From Microvenator marinus (GTDB taxonomy: Bacteria > Myxococcota_A > Bradymonadia > Bradymonadales > Bradymonadaceae), in assembly GCF_007993755.1 (NCBI RefSeq), contig NZ_CP042467.1, positions 5,232,001 through 5,296,000 of the forward strand: a DNA stretch of 64,000 nt, in the 5' to 3' direction. The notes beneath the pieces were generated by a model. That model was not told the origin of the DNA. It did no database searches and saw only the letters and a list, made by a program, of their open reading frames with translations. Both the position numbers and the translations under genes were made by a program. Below are positions 52,489-61,458 of this stretch, one piece after another. Each line of letters begins with the position of its first letter. The first letter of the stretch is position 1.

Positions 52489-53030
52489 AGTATAATTTGC
52501 CCGAATCCGTGGTTGTGACCACGCGACTTGAAGATGTGGTGAACTGGGCGCGAAAAAACTCGTTGTTCCAGTATCCGTTCGTAACCGCGTGTTGCGGCAT
52601 GGAGTACATGGCCACTGCGACCGCACGCTACGATATCGCGCGTTTCGGCGCGGAGATCCCTCGTTTCTCGCCGCGCCAGGCAGACTTGCTCTGGGTGGTC
52701 GGAACCGTGAACCACAAGCTCGCGCCTTACTTACGCCGGATTTACGAGCAGATCGCTGAGCCCAAATGGGTGATTTCGTTCGGTGTTTGTGCCTCCACTG
52801 GTGGCTTCTACGATAATTACGCCACGGTGCAGGGGATCGACAAAATCATCCCTGTGGACGTCTACATTCCTGGCTGTCCTCCACGACCAGAACAGGTTCT
52901 GGATGGTCTGCTCAAGCTTCAAGAGAAGATTGAGCACGAGCCCTGGAGAAAGTACGCCTACGAAGAGAAGAAGGCCCAACGCGAAGGCGCTGAGCCCGAA
53001 GAGAACCCCTTGTTCCGAAGGGTAAGATAA
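52479..53030 (+). CDS. nuoB: NADH-quinone oxidoreductase subunit B
   Basis: 183 residues from ATG 52479, with AGGAGGTCTGGA upstream and 10 bp overlap with nuo[62 protein letters not shown] and [19 protein letters not shown] supply the four Cys that bind cluster N2. The N-terminal stretch and Lys/Glu tail are normal. Peripheral arm, next to the quinone site. TAATG overlap with nuoC. Confidence 0.97.
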   Translation: MGLEYNLPESVVVTTRLEDVVNWARKNSLFQYPFVTACCGMEYMATATARYDIARFGAEIPRFSPRQADLLWVVGTVNHKLAPYLRRIYEQIAEPKWVISFGVCASTGGFYDNYATVQGIDKIIPVDVYIPGCPPRPEQVLDGLLKLQEKIEHEPWRKYAYEEKKAQREGAEPEENPLFRRVR

Positions 53031-53584
53031 TGGCGAAGAAACTTATCGATCTCGTGAAGAAGAAATTCGGTGATGCGCTTTTGCAATCACACTCACGACT
53101 TGGAAACGATACCGTCGTTGTCAGCAAGGACTCGCTCGCCGATGTGATCGAGTTCCTGCGTGATGATGAAGCCTCAAAGATGAACTTCCTTCGGGATATC
53201 ACGGCTGTGGACTACCTCAACCGCCGGCCCCGATTCGACGTCGTCTACGTCCTCTACAGCATGGAGCTTAAGCACATGTTGGTGGTGCGTGCTCCGCTGG
53301 AAGAATCCGACGTCTCCCTGCCTACGATCGCTCATCTCTACGGCTGTGCAGCATGGCTCGAGAGAGAGGTGTTCGACATGTATGGCGTCAAGTTCGTAGG
53401 CCACCCGGACCTCAGACGCGTTCTTCTTTACGAAGAGTTTGAAGGCCATCCGCTGCGCAAAGACTACGCGACACAGGCATCACAGCCACGAATCGAACTG
53501 CTCTCACGTGAGCGTGACTCCGTGGAAGAGTTCAGAAAATACGTCAAAGACGAAGACATCAACACCGGCTCACGCGCCGACTAG
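53030..53584 (+). CDS. nuoC: NADH-quinone oxidoreductase subunit C
   Basis: 184 residues. LRDITAVDYLNRRPRFDVVYVLYSM, VSLPTIAHLYGCAAWLEREVFDMYGVKFVGHPDLRRVLL and GHPLRKDY match the 30-kDa subunit. Not fused to nuoD, unlike E. coli. The start overlaps the nuoB stop by one base (TAATG). Peripheral arm. Confidence 0.96.
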   Translation: MAKKLIDLVKKKFGDALLQSHSRLGNDTVVVSKDSLADVIEFLRDDEASKMNFLRDITAVDYLNRRPRFDVVYVLYSMELKHMLVVRAPLEESDVSLPTIAHLYGCAAWLEREVFDMYGVKFVGHPDLRRVLLYEEFEGHPLRKDYATQASQPRIELLSRERDSVEEFRKYVKDEDINTGSRAD

Positions 53585-53592
53585 GATAGACC

Positions 53593-54798
53593 ATGGCTGA
53601 AGATATCTTCCAAGGAATCGATCAGGATATCCATTCCGAACCCATGATTCTGCAGATGGGACCGAGTCACCCGGCCACCCACGGCACCGTGAGGTTCACT
53701 CTGACGCTTGACGGCGAGAGTGTGGTCAAATGCGACACGGAAGTGGGCTACCTGCATCGCGGGTTTGAGAAAGAGTCTGAGAACTCAACGTGGACTCAGG
53801 TGTTCCCCTATACGGACCGCTTGAACTACGTCTCTCCGCTCCTGAATAACTTCGGGTACGCGCTCGCTGTCGAGAAGCTACTCGGAATCGAAGTCCCTGA
53901 ACGTTGCGATTATATCCGCACGATCATGGGAGAGGTCAGCCGTCTATCAGACCACCTCACCTGTGTGGGAGCTGGCGGACTCGAGCTCGGAGCGATGACC
54001 GCCTTCCTTTACGCCATCGAAGGTCGCGAGCTTGTGTGGGATTTGATCGAGCAGGTGACTGGTGCCCGTCTGACCGTCAGCTACGGCAGAGTAGGGGGTG
54101 TCAAAGACGATCTGACCCCAGATTTCGCCGAGAATTGGGCCGTCGTCAAAAAGCGACTCCTCGAGATCCACGCCACCACCCATAAGTTGCTTACGCGTAA
54201 CCGAATCTTCCTCGACCGAATGGAAGGAACCGGTGTGATTACGCCCGAGGCCGCGCTCTCGTACGGCTATACCGGCGTGTGTTTGCGCTCCACCGGAGTG
54301 GCCTACGATGTCCGAAAAGACCACCCGTACTTTTGTTACGATAAGGTTGACTTCGACGTACCGGTGGGTGCCCACGGAGATAACTTCGACCGCTATCTCT
54401 GCCGCATGGACGAGATCCTTCAGTCGATTCGTATCATCGACCAGTGCCTCGCTCAGATTCAACCCGGGCCCGTAAACTCGGACGACCCGCGCGTTGTGCT
54501 CCCTGAGAAAGTAAAGGTCTACAACACCATCGAATCCATGATTCAGCACTTCAAGATCATCTTCGAAGGCATTCAGGTCCCACCGGGTGAGGTCTACTCC
54601 TATACCGAAGGTGGAAACGGTGAGCTTGGCTACTACATCGTGTCGAACGGCACTGGAAAACCATGGAAAATCCACGTGAGAGCTCCAAGCTTCATCATGA
54701 TGGGTGGAATCCACAAATTATTCGAAGGTTCGTTGCTCGCAGATATCATTCCCACTTTTGACACCATCAACATGATCGGTGGGGAGTGCGACCGCTAA
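53593..54798 (+). CDS. nuoD: NADH-quinone oxidoreductase subunit D
   Basis: 401 residues. MILQMGPSHPATHGTVRFTL, VGYLHRGFEKESEN, RLNYVSPLLNNFGYALAVEKLLGIEVP, RLSDHLTCVGAGGLELGAMT, GRVGGVKDDLTPDF, YGYTGVCLRSTGVAYDVRKDHPY and FGGIHK-like MMGGIHKLFEGSLLADIIPTFDTINMIGGECDR cover the full 49-kDa subunit, which forms the quinone cavity with NuoB. 8 bp after nuoC. Confidence 0.97.
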   Translation: MAEDIFQGIDQDIHSEPMILQMGPSHPATHGTVRFTLTLDGESVVKCDTEVGYLHRGFEKESENSTWTQVFPYTDRLNYVSPLLNNFGYALAVEKLLGIEVPERCDYIRTIMGEVSRLSDHLTCVGAGGLELGAMTAFLYAIEGRELVWDLIEQVTGARLTVSYGRVGGVKDDLTPDFAENWAVVKKRLLEIHATTHKLLTRNRIFLDRMEGTGVITPEAALSYGYTGVCLRSTGVAYDVRKDHPYFCYDKVDFDVPVGAHGDNFDRYLCRMDEILQSIRIIDQCLAQIQPGPVNSDDPRVVLPEKVKVYNTIESMIQHFKIIFEGIQVPPGEVYSYTEGGNGELGYYIVSNGTGKPWKIHVRAPSFIMMGGIHKLFEGSLLADIIPTFDTINMIGGECDR

Positions 54799-54824
54799 CG
54801 CGAGTCGACGAGGAGAATATAGTC

Positions 54825-56363
54825 ATGCCAAAAGTTAATATTAACGGAACCGAGATCGAAGTCGATCAGGGGACAACCATCCTCCGAGCCGCTGCAGAAG
54901 CGGGCTTTGATGTTCCACATTTTTGCTACCATCCATCCCTCTCACGCCCTGCCAACTGCCGGATGTGTCTGGTGGAGGTAGAAGGTTGGCCGAAACTCCA
55001 GCCAGGTTGCTACACGGCCGTCTCCGACGGGATGGTGGTCAAGACCGAGAGCGACCGCGTCGTCAAGGCACGAAAGGCGGTTCTCGAGTTCATCCTCCTC
55101 AACCACCCGGTCGACTGCCCGATTTGCGACCAGGCCGGCGAGTGCAAATTGCAAGACTACTACGTCGACTATGACGCTCAGGAGTCTCGTCAGCGCACTG
55201 AGAAGCAAAACAAGGTCAAGGCGTATCCAATCGGACCTGAGGTCGTCTACGACGGCGAGCGCTGTATTCTTTGCACCCGTTGCATTCGATTCTGCGAAGA
55301 GATTACGCAGACCGAAGAACTTACGATCGTCGAGCGTGGTGACCGCGCCGAAATTCGTGCTTTCCCGGGACGTGAACTCGACAACGATTACTCGATGTGT
55401 GTGGTGGACCTCTGTCCCGTTGGCGCACTTACGTCTCGCGATTTCCGATTCAAGTGCCGCGTATGGCTTTTGACATCCACGGATAGCGTTTGCACAGGAT
55501 GTGCGACCGGGTGCTCGATTCACCTCGACCATTTCCGAAATGAGATTCAGCGCTACCGTCCACGCTACAACCCAGGGGTCAACGACTACTGGATGTGCGA
55601 CAAAGGGCGACTTTCCTACAAGGAAGTTCACACCGGTCGTATGGTTGAACTCGCGGTCAACGGAGCCTATGTCAACTGGCACTCGGGCATGGAAGCTGCC
55701 TCCTCGAAGCTTGAAAAGGCGATCGAAGAAGGCGGCGTCGGGATGTTGATTACACCTCAGTCGACCTGTGAAGACCTGCACCTCGCCAAGAAGTTTGGTA
55801 CCGAGGTCGCCGGAGCATCCTTCTTCGTCGGCGGAAAGCCTGACGGAAATCAGGACGACTTCTTGATCCATCGCGATAAGAACCCCAATCGGGCAGGGCT
55901 CGAGAAGGTCTTCAAAGGCACTACGGTTGAGCGATTCGAATCGCTTGTCGACAAGATCGAGAGCGGTGCAATCACCTCACTGATCATGGTCGGACCTTGG
56001 ATCCCTGCGTCGGGAGAAGCACAAGCTCGTTTTGCGCAAGCGCTCGAGAAGCTCTCGCTCTTTCTCTATATCTCGTCACATGCTGGCGAGTTTGCACAGA
56101 AAGCCAACGTGGCGTTGCCCGCCGCGACACACGCGGAGAAGGACGGAACGTTCGTCAACGTCAAGGGTGTAGAACAGGCCATTCATCAGGCCTTCGCTCC
56201 GCACGGAGACGCACTTCCTGAATGGCAAATCTTCATGCGCCTTGCTAAGGCACTCAAGAAGCCCTTCGGATACACCTTCCTCTCGGATATCCAGAAAGAA
56301 ATGTTTGTAGTCGAAGAGGCACCGGCACCGGCTGAAGAGCCGGTCCAACCATCTGCTGAGTGA
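54825..56363 (+). CDS. nuoG: NADH-quinone oxidoreductase subunit G (short form)
   Basis: 512 residues from ATG 54825 (AGGAGAATATAGTC upstream). N-terminal [2Fe-2S] region CYHPSLSRPANCRMCLVEVEG with C then PGC; the HxxxC cluster HPVDCPICDQAGECKLQDYY; 4Fe-4S CILCTRCIRFC...VGAL; and an Fe-S CTGCATGCSIH in the molybdopterin-like domain. That domain then runs about 290 residues and stops, so the protein is much shorter than E. coli NuoG (~900). The C-terminal ~30 residues are Ala/Pro/Glu-rich. No nuoE or nuoF lies before it. Confidence 0.93.
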   Translation: MPKVNINGTEIEVDQGTTILRAAAEAGFDVPHFCYHPSLSRPANCRMCLVEVEGWPKLQPGCYTAVSDGMVVKTESDRVVKARKAVLEFILLNHPVDCPICDQAGECKLQDYYVDYDAQESRQRTEKQNKVKAYPIGPEVVYDGERCILCTRCIRFCEEITQTEELTIVERGDRAEIRAFPGRELDNDYSMCVVDLCPVGALTSRDFRFKCRVWLLTSTDSVCTGCATGCSIHLDHFRNEIQRYRPRYNPGVNDYWMCDKGRLSYKEVHTGRMVELAVNGAYVNWHSGMEAASSKLEKAIEEGGVGMLITPQSTCEDLHLAKKFGTEVAGASFFVGGKPDGNQDDFLIHRDKNPNRAGLEKVFKGTTVERFESLVDKIESGAITSLIMVGPWIPASGEAQARFAQALEKLSLFLYISSHAGEFAQKANVALPAATHAEKDGTFVNVKGVEQAIHQAFAPHGDALPEWQIFMRLAKALKKPFGYTFLSDIQKEMFVVEEAPAPAEEPVQPSAE

Positions 56364-56367
56364 ATTT

Positions 56368-57507
56368 ATGTGGATTGAAATTTTAATTACGATTGCCAAG
56401 ATCGTCTGCATTGTACTCGGTTTTGTGATGGCTCTTGCGAGTGCCATGACTCTACTCGGTGACCGAAAGCAGTCCGCTGCTATTCAAAACCGTGTCGGAC
56501 CTAACCGAGCGCGCTTGCCGTTCATCAATCACCCGCTCCTTGGGGTTCCGCACTTCCTCGCGGACGGCCTTAAAATGGTCCTCAAGGAGAACATCGTGCC
56601 CCAAGGGGCTCATAAAGGGCTGCACACTGTCGCTCCGGCCTTGGTGTTCCTGCCGGCACTCCTCGGATGGGCCGGTGTTCCCTTCATGGACACGTGGTGT
56701 ACCGGTGAGATCTTGGTCGACAAGACGAACTGGCAAGATATCTGTACTGGCGAAGAGAAGTACTATTTTCAGATCATGAACTTTAATGCGGGTCTGCTCT
56801 ACGCATTCGCAATCGCGAGTATCTCGGTTTACGGGGCGGCGATCGCGGGTTGGGCATCCAACAGCAACTTCTCACTCCTGGGTGGTTTGCGCTCATCTGC
56901 TCAGATGGTCTCGTATGAAGTCACGATGGGTCTCTCGCTTGCGGGACTCATCATGATTTACGGAACACTCGACCTCAATGAAATGGTGCGCCAACAGGGC
57001 TATCTGCTCTGGGATTGGCTCCCTATGTGGGGCATCGTAGTGCAGCCTCTCGCATTCTTCCTCTTCTTCCTCGCCGGTATGGCTGAGACGAAGCGCGCAC
57101 CGTTCGACGTGCCAGAGGGTGAGTCTGAGATTGTTGCGGGTTATATCACCGAGTACTCGTCCATGAAGTTCGCGGTAATGCAGCTCGGTGAGTACGCGGC
57201 TACCGTCTTCATCGCAGCCTTGATCGCGATTCTCTTCCTCGGTGGTTGGCACGTCCCGTACCTTTTCGCGGACGGCTTCCACTTTGGAAATGCGCTTCAT
57301 GTTGAGCTTCCGTACCCGGCTGTCGTCGGTCTGCGGATCGTCGCGATGTGCACCAAAATTATCATTCTCGTCTGGCTTCAATTCATGATGCGTTGGACGC
57401 TTCCACGTTTCCGTTACGACCAGATTATGGTGCTCGGTTGGAAGATTCTGCTCCCCTTAAGCATTGCTAATCTAGTGGTTACTGCGCTTATTATGGCGAT
57501 TATCTGA
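56368..57507 (+). CDS. nuoH: NADH-quinone oxidoreductase subunit H
   Basis: 379 residues, about eight membrane spans. ALASAMTLLGDRKQSAAIQNRVGPNRARLP, DGLKMVLKENIVPQGAHKGLH, LLGGLRSSAQMVSYEVTMGLSL, GMAETKRAPFDVPEGESEIVAGY and TEYSSMKFAVMQLGEYAATV are the conserved loops of the quinone-linked membrane subunit. A ~30-residue insert lies after the second span (TWCTGEILVDKTNWQDICTG). Starts 4 bp after nuoG. Confidence 0.97.
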   Translation: MWIEILITIAKIVCIVLGFVMALASAMTLLGDRKQSAAIQNRVGPNRARLPFINHPLLGVPHFLADGLKMVLKENIVPQGAHKGLHTVAPALVFLPALLGWAGVPFMDTWCTGEILVDKTNWQDICTGEEKYYFQIMNFNAGLLYAFAIASISVYGAAIAGWASNSNFSLLGGLRSSAQMVSYEVTMGLSLAGLIMIYGTLDLNEMVRQQGYLLWDWLPMWGIVVQPLAFFLFFLAGMAETKRAPFDVPEGESEIVAGYITEYSSMKFAVMQLGEYAATVFIAALIAILFLGGWHVPYLFADGFHFGNALHVELPYPAVVGLRIVAMCTKIIILVWLQFMMRWTLPRFRYDQIMVLGWKILLPLSIANLVVTALIMAII

Positions 57508-57515
57508 GGTAGAAC

Positions 57516-58049
57516 ATGGCGAACAAAGTCGAAGTTAAGCAGGTTGAACGTCATAAGCAGGGTCTTTGGGAAAAGAGTTATGTTCCGGAGATCGCACGTG
57601 GCCTCAAAGTCACCATGCAGCATTTCTTCCGAAATATTCAGCCGGACAAAGAAAAGCGCTCAACGTTTACGCGTAACTACCCCGAAGAGGCGACAGAGTA
57701 TCCTGAGCGCTATCGTGGTCTTCACCGCCTGATGTTGCGCGATGATGGTCAGGTGCGTTGCGTGGCCTGTATGTGCTGCTCAACCATTTGCCCAGCCAAC
57801 TGCATTCATATCGAAGCTGCTGAGCACGATGACCCTAACATCGAGAAATATCCGCGGATTTTCGTGATCGACGAGCTGCGCTGCATCGTGTGTGGCCTGT
57901 GTGTAGAAGCATGTCCGTGTGACGCTATCCGCATGGATACTGCGATTCACTGCCATCCATACACCGACCGCGGCGAGGCCTTCCTCAATCGCGACCTCCT
58001 CATGTCGATGGGTGGCCCCTCCATGGCGGTTCAAGGCGGGGAACGCTAA
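57516..58049 (+). CDS. nuoI: NADH-quinone oxidoreductase subunit I
   Basis: 177 residues. [36 protein letters not shown] and [20 protein letters not shown] carry the two 4Fe-4S clusters N6a and N6b. GAGGTAGAAC upstream of ATG 57516. Last gene of the operon; a strong terminator at 58167 follows. The remaining membrane-arm genes (J, K, L, M, N) are not here. Confidence 0.97.
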   Translation: MANKVEVKQVERHKQGLWEKSYVPEIARGLKVTMQHFFRNIQPDKEKRSTFTRNYPEEATEYPERYRGLHRLMLRDDGQVRCVACMCCSTICPANCIHIEAAEHDDPNIEKYPRIFVIDELRCIVCGLCVEACPCDAIRMDTAIHCHPYTDRGEAFLNRDLLMSMGGPSMAVQGGER

Positions 58050-58166
58050 ACCGGAGAATTGGGACTTCTTGTCACAATTCGTCACCATCTTCTGCTACTG
58101 GCTCGCGTTCACTGACTTAGACGTCATATCTTGAAAAATCGCCAAGTCGTTGGCTTCAAATAGGAT

Positions 58167-58190
58167 ACCACCTACATGTAGGTGGTTTTT
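58167..58190 (+). terminator. Intrinsic terminator of the nuo operon
   Basis: ACCACCTACATGTAGGTGGT (58167-58186) is a perfect 20-bp palindrome followed by TTTT, 118 bp after nuoI. Confidence 0.9.
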
Positions 58191-58267
58191 CCCTTTCTTG
58201 TACCAGGGTGGCACGAAGATTGAACATCTAGGAGGTATTACCGTTGCGAATTGGCAGAGGAGATACG

Positions 58268-59116
58268 ATGGTTTTGAATGTTGGTATCAAGGTGGCCCTG
58301 GTGGCGCTCCCCCTCGTTTTTTGGGGTTGCGACGATGGCGGGGCCAACCAGTCACAAGATTCGGCTGAGACGCGCTCTCAGGCGCTCTCAAGCAGGTTTG
58401 ACTTTAACATTGCCGATGGGGCGTTTGTTCAATCCATACACCAACAATCATTCATTGAGGGGACCCTGCGTGATGCCCCAGAGAATGCAGACCCCGCTAG
58501 AATCTTCGATGCGGTTCTCGTCTCCGAAGGCAAAAGAACGCCAATCCTCGACGGGGTTGAGGACGCAAAATTCCTAGGTGACGGCAGCGTTATCGCGATT
58601 TCCAATCAGCACGAGCTGATACGTTGGACCCCAACGTCTCAGACGAAAGTGATGGAAAATGTCTTTGGTCCGCTCAGCGTCGCAGGGCAAAAGGTCGTCT
58701 TCACCGTAGGCGAGTCGATGCCCGACTTTCGGGTTGTGGCCCTTGATCTTGAATCGGGGCAACAGTGGGACGCGCCACGAAACATGAGTCCCGCATGGTC
58801 TCCGGTAATCGACCACGACGGCAAGAGGGTACTCTTCACCACGTCCTACAGATCGGAATCAACGATTGTGCTTGGCAACCTGGGCAATGAATTTCAGGTC
58901 GAGTCCGAGTTTGAGGTCGATCTACCTCCATCCGGAGTCAACGCTCCGATCCTGAAGTCGGACGCACTAATCACCCAGACCGAAATGGGACTCAAGAGAC
59001 TTCATCTACCCACCAAAACGTGGACGGACCTCAGTGGAGACCTTCCGCTGCAAAGTACCGATGGCCGAATTTGGGTCCATGATGGCGGACTTCGTGAAAT
59101 CAAGGAGGGCAAATGA
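58268..59116 (+). CDS. Lipoprotein, beta-propeller-like, unknown function
   Basis: 282 residues from ATG 58268 (GGAGATACG upstream; a longer frame begins 58244). Signal LNVGIKVALVALPLVFWGC. The mature protein is beta-rich with repeated short motifs (GVEDAKFLGDGSVIAIS, LSVAGQKVVFTVGESMPDFR, AWSPVIDHDGKRVLFTTSYR), a pattern found in TolB/WD-like propellers. Its stop overlaps the next ATG (ATGA), so it is coupled to the M23/FG-GAP gene. Surface or periplasmic partner of that protein is an inference. Confidence 0.78.
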   Translation: MVLNVGIKVALVALPLVFWGCDDGGANQSQDSAETRSQALSSRFDFNIADGAFVQSIHQQSFIEGTLRDAPENADPARIFDAVLVSEGKRTPILDGVEDAKFLGDGSVIAISNQHELIRWTPTSQTKVMENVFGPLSVAGQKVVFTVGESMPDFRVVALDLESGQQWDAPRNMSPAWSPVIDHDGKRVLFTTSYRSESTIVLGNLGNEFQVESEFEVDLPPSGVNAPILKSDALITQTEMGLKRLHLPTKTWTDLSGDLPLQSTDGRIWVHDGGLREIKEGK

Positions 59117-61458
59117 TGCGCTGGATTTTATGTCTTTTGACTCTCTTTGTGACAATGGAACTTAGCGCACAGGTCAAGATGCGCCGCCCGTTCAACAATA
59201 ACGTGGCCTTCAACTACGGCTATGACAACCGTGGAGGCTCTGGGTGTACGGACTGGAATTGCGGTGGTCATTGCTACGACGGCCATACGGGAACTGACTT
59301 TCCGATTCCTCTTGGCACAGACGTCCTGGTAACCGCCAATTCTACCGTAGTTTCCACATATAATGGATGCGCGGACTATGGCTCCTACGGCAACACGTGC
59401 GGTGGGCGATGCGGCAATCACGTCAAAGTACGATACGGGGATGGAACCACATCGGTCTATTGCCATATGAAACGGAACTCCATTGTCGTGAGCACCGGAC
59501 AGTCATTGTCTTGTGGTCAGAAGATCGGTCAATCGGCGAGCTCGGGAAGCTCCACGGGACCGCACCTTCACCTCGGTTGGACGGCCAGTTCTACGCGCGA
59601 CGTCTTTAGGGGCGCATGTACTTCCTCGCCAGGCGCTTGGAATCAACAGAATGGCTACAGGCAAGCCGTTGGAACTGCGTGTTCGTGTGTTCCATCAGCC
59701 GAAGTATGCGATGGACGCGACAATGATTGTGATGGTCAGGTCGATGAAGGGGTCAAGAACGCGTGTGGCCAGTGTGGCCAGGTACCGGCTGAGGTCTGTG
59801 ACGGTCAAGACAATGATTGCAACGGAGAAGTAGACGATCAGGAAGTCTGTGAGATCGACTGGATGAATCAGCGCTCGGAGACCTACGCACCTGCTATCTC
59901 AACGGATGTAAACGGGGATGGAAAAGCGGACGTTTGCGGCCGAGGTTCTCGCGGTGTGTGGTGTCATCTGGCCAACGAGGTGGGCTTTGAGCCAGCACCT
60001 TCAGCGCATGCGACGTTGAGTGACGAGGGCAATTGGGACCAGGCAAAGTATTACAGTACTGTTCGCATGGGAGATATCGACGGTGACGGAAAGGCCGACC
60101 TCTGCGCTCGTGCAGGCGCGATGGTCTACTGCTGGTCCTTCGGTGAAGAAGAATGGTCGCGCGTTGAAGGGCCAACCCTTTCTGACGAATCCGGCTGGGG
60201 CAAGGTTGAGCACTATTCGACCATTCGCCTCACCGATATCAACGGCGATGGGCGCCAGGATATCTGCGCACGTGCAGCAGCCGGCATGCGCTGCTGGCTC
60301 TCGACCACCGAGGGATTCTCAGGCTCTTTGGCTGGCCCCGAATGGTCCAATGCTGCTGGATTCAATATGGCCAAATATTACGGCACGTTGCGTACCGGAG
60401 ATATCAACGGTGACGGAAAGGATGACCTCTGTATCCGAGGTCCCGAAGGCATGACCTGCGCATTGAGCGATGGCGAGGGATTTGGCGAAGAATTTGCCGG
60501 TCCAGCGTTCTCAGATGCCAACGGTTGGGGACATATGAAGTACTGGACATCCATCCGCCTCGCGGACGTCAATGGCGACGGCATGGCTGATATCTGCGCC
60601 CGAAGTTCCAGCAGTTTACGGTGCCACTTCTCTGAGGGAACAGCGTTCGGAGAAGCTGTGGAAGTAGCGGCGCTCTCGGACGAATCTGGCTGGGGCGACG
60701 TGAGCAATTACGCGACCTTGAGAGTCGGAGATATCAACGCGGACGGCGCCAAGGACCTCTGCATTCGCGCTAACGCAAAAATCATTTGCTACGCGTGGAG
60801 CGGCGCGGAATTCCAGCGTTTTGATGGGCCAGAATGGTCGGATGAAGACGGTTGGAACTCTCCAAAATACTACGACACGATTCGCCTCGCGGACTTCGAC
60901 GGCGACAATCGTGCGGATATCTGCGGTCGTTCGCCTAATGGCTGGACCTGTGTCAACGCGACAGGGGAGGGCTTCTCGGAAGTCTCACTCCTCGATGAGT
61001 TTACTGACGGAGGAGGTTGGGACGCCAAGCAATACTATACGACCATACAATACGGCGGACCCGCATGTAAGCTCGTTGAGACCTGCAATGGCCGAGACGA
61101 TGATTGTAACGGTCAAGTCGATGACCAGCCGGTTGATGAAGGTCTCCCATGTGAACTCGAGACCCCAGAGCATTGTATGCGTGGTGAACTCACGTGTTCA
61201 TCGGGAGGACTTGAGTGCGTTGCGGTCAGGGATATCTTTAATCCTGAGTGCGTAGCCCAAGATCCCGAGAACAACGGGGGAGGTGTCATTACGGATCCAG
61301 ATTCACCTTATAATAACGGCCAGGATCCAACGGGAGAAGCTACGCCTCCGCAGATTCAGGCGGAAGGGGCGTTCTGCTCCTCGACACAGGCCCAAAACCC
61401 CTGGCTCCTATTCCTCGCTCTTGGCTGGTTCTTCCGGCGTCGTATCGTCGCGAAGTAG
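59113..61458 (+). CDS. M23 peptidase fused to MopE-like motifs, VCBS repeats and MYXO-CTERM-like tail
   Basis: 781 residues. Signal RWILCLLTLFVTMELSAQ. M23 domain: HCYDGHTGTDFPIPLGTDVLV, NHVKVRYGDGTTSVYCH and GSSTGPHLHLGW with the HxGxD, HxH metal ligands. Then CDGRDNDCDGQVDE and CDGQDNDCNGEVDD; seven VCBS/FG-GAP-type repeats of about 55 residues (DINGDGKDDLCIRG, DGKADVCGR); one more CNGRDDDCNGQVDD. It ends with a Gly/Asp/Asn linker, FCSSTQAQNPWLLFLALGWFFRRR, a Cys plus hydrophobic span plus Arg cluster like MYXO-CTERM tails. It should be exported, possibly anchored, and may cut peptidoglycan or peptides. Coupled to the upstream lipoprotein by a 4-bp overlap. Confidence 0.87.
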   Translation: MMRWILCLLTLFVTMELSAQVKMRRPFNNNVAFNYGYDNRGGSGCTDWNCGGHCYDGHTGTDFPIPLGTDVLVTANSTVVSTYNGCADYGSYGNTCGGRCGNHVKVRYGDGTTSVYCHMKRNSIVVSTGQSLSCGQKIGQSASSGSSTGPHLHLGWTASSTRDVFRGACTSSPGAWNQQNGYRQAVGTACSCVPSAEVCDGRDNDCDGQVDEGVKNACGQCGQVPAEVCDGQDNDCNGEVDDQEVCEIDWMNQRSETYAPAISTDVNGDGKADVCGRGSRGVWCHLANEVGFEPAPSAHATLSDEGNWDQAKYYSTVRMGDIDGDGKADLCARAGAMVYCWSFGEEEWSRVEGPTLSDESGWGKVEHYSTIRLTDINGDGRQDICARAAAGMRCWLSTTEGFSGSLAGPEWSNAAGFNMAKYYGTLRTGDINGDGKDDLCIRGPEGMTCALSDGEGFGEEFAGPAFSDANGWGHMKYWTSIRLADVNGDGMADICARSSSSLRCHFSEGTAFGEAVEVAALSDESGWGDVSNYATLRVGDINADGAKDLCIRANAKIICYAWSGAEFQRFDGPEWSDEDGWNSPKYYDTIRLADFDGDNRADICGRSPNGWTCVNATGEGFSEVSLLDEFTDGGGWDAKQYYTTIQYGGPACKLVETCNGRDDDCNGQVDDQPVDEGLPCELETPEHCMRGELTCSSGGLECVAVRDIFNPECVAQDPENNGGGVITDPDSPYNNGQDPTGEATPPQIQAEGAFCSSTQAQNPWLLFLALGWFFRRRIVAK
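59890..61050 (+). repeat. Tandem ~165-bp coding repeats (VCBS/FG-GAP)
   Basis: Seven copies with a GATATCAACGGTGACGG-like core at about 59905, 60069, 60231, 60399, 60562, 60727 and 60892, spaced about 165 bp. They encode the Ca2+-binding repeats of the M23 protein. Confidence 0.8.

Noticed and set aside
53947-54714. Minus-strand open frame of 255 codons opposite nuoD
   Set aside because: Shadow of nuoD, whose protein is unmistakable on the plus strand.
54942-55871. Minus-strand open frame of 309 codons opposite nuoG
   Set aside because: Shadow of nuoG; no domain signal.
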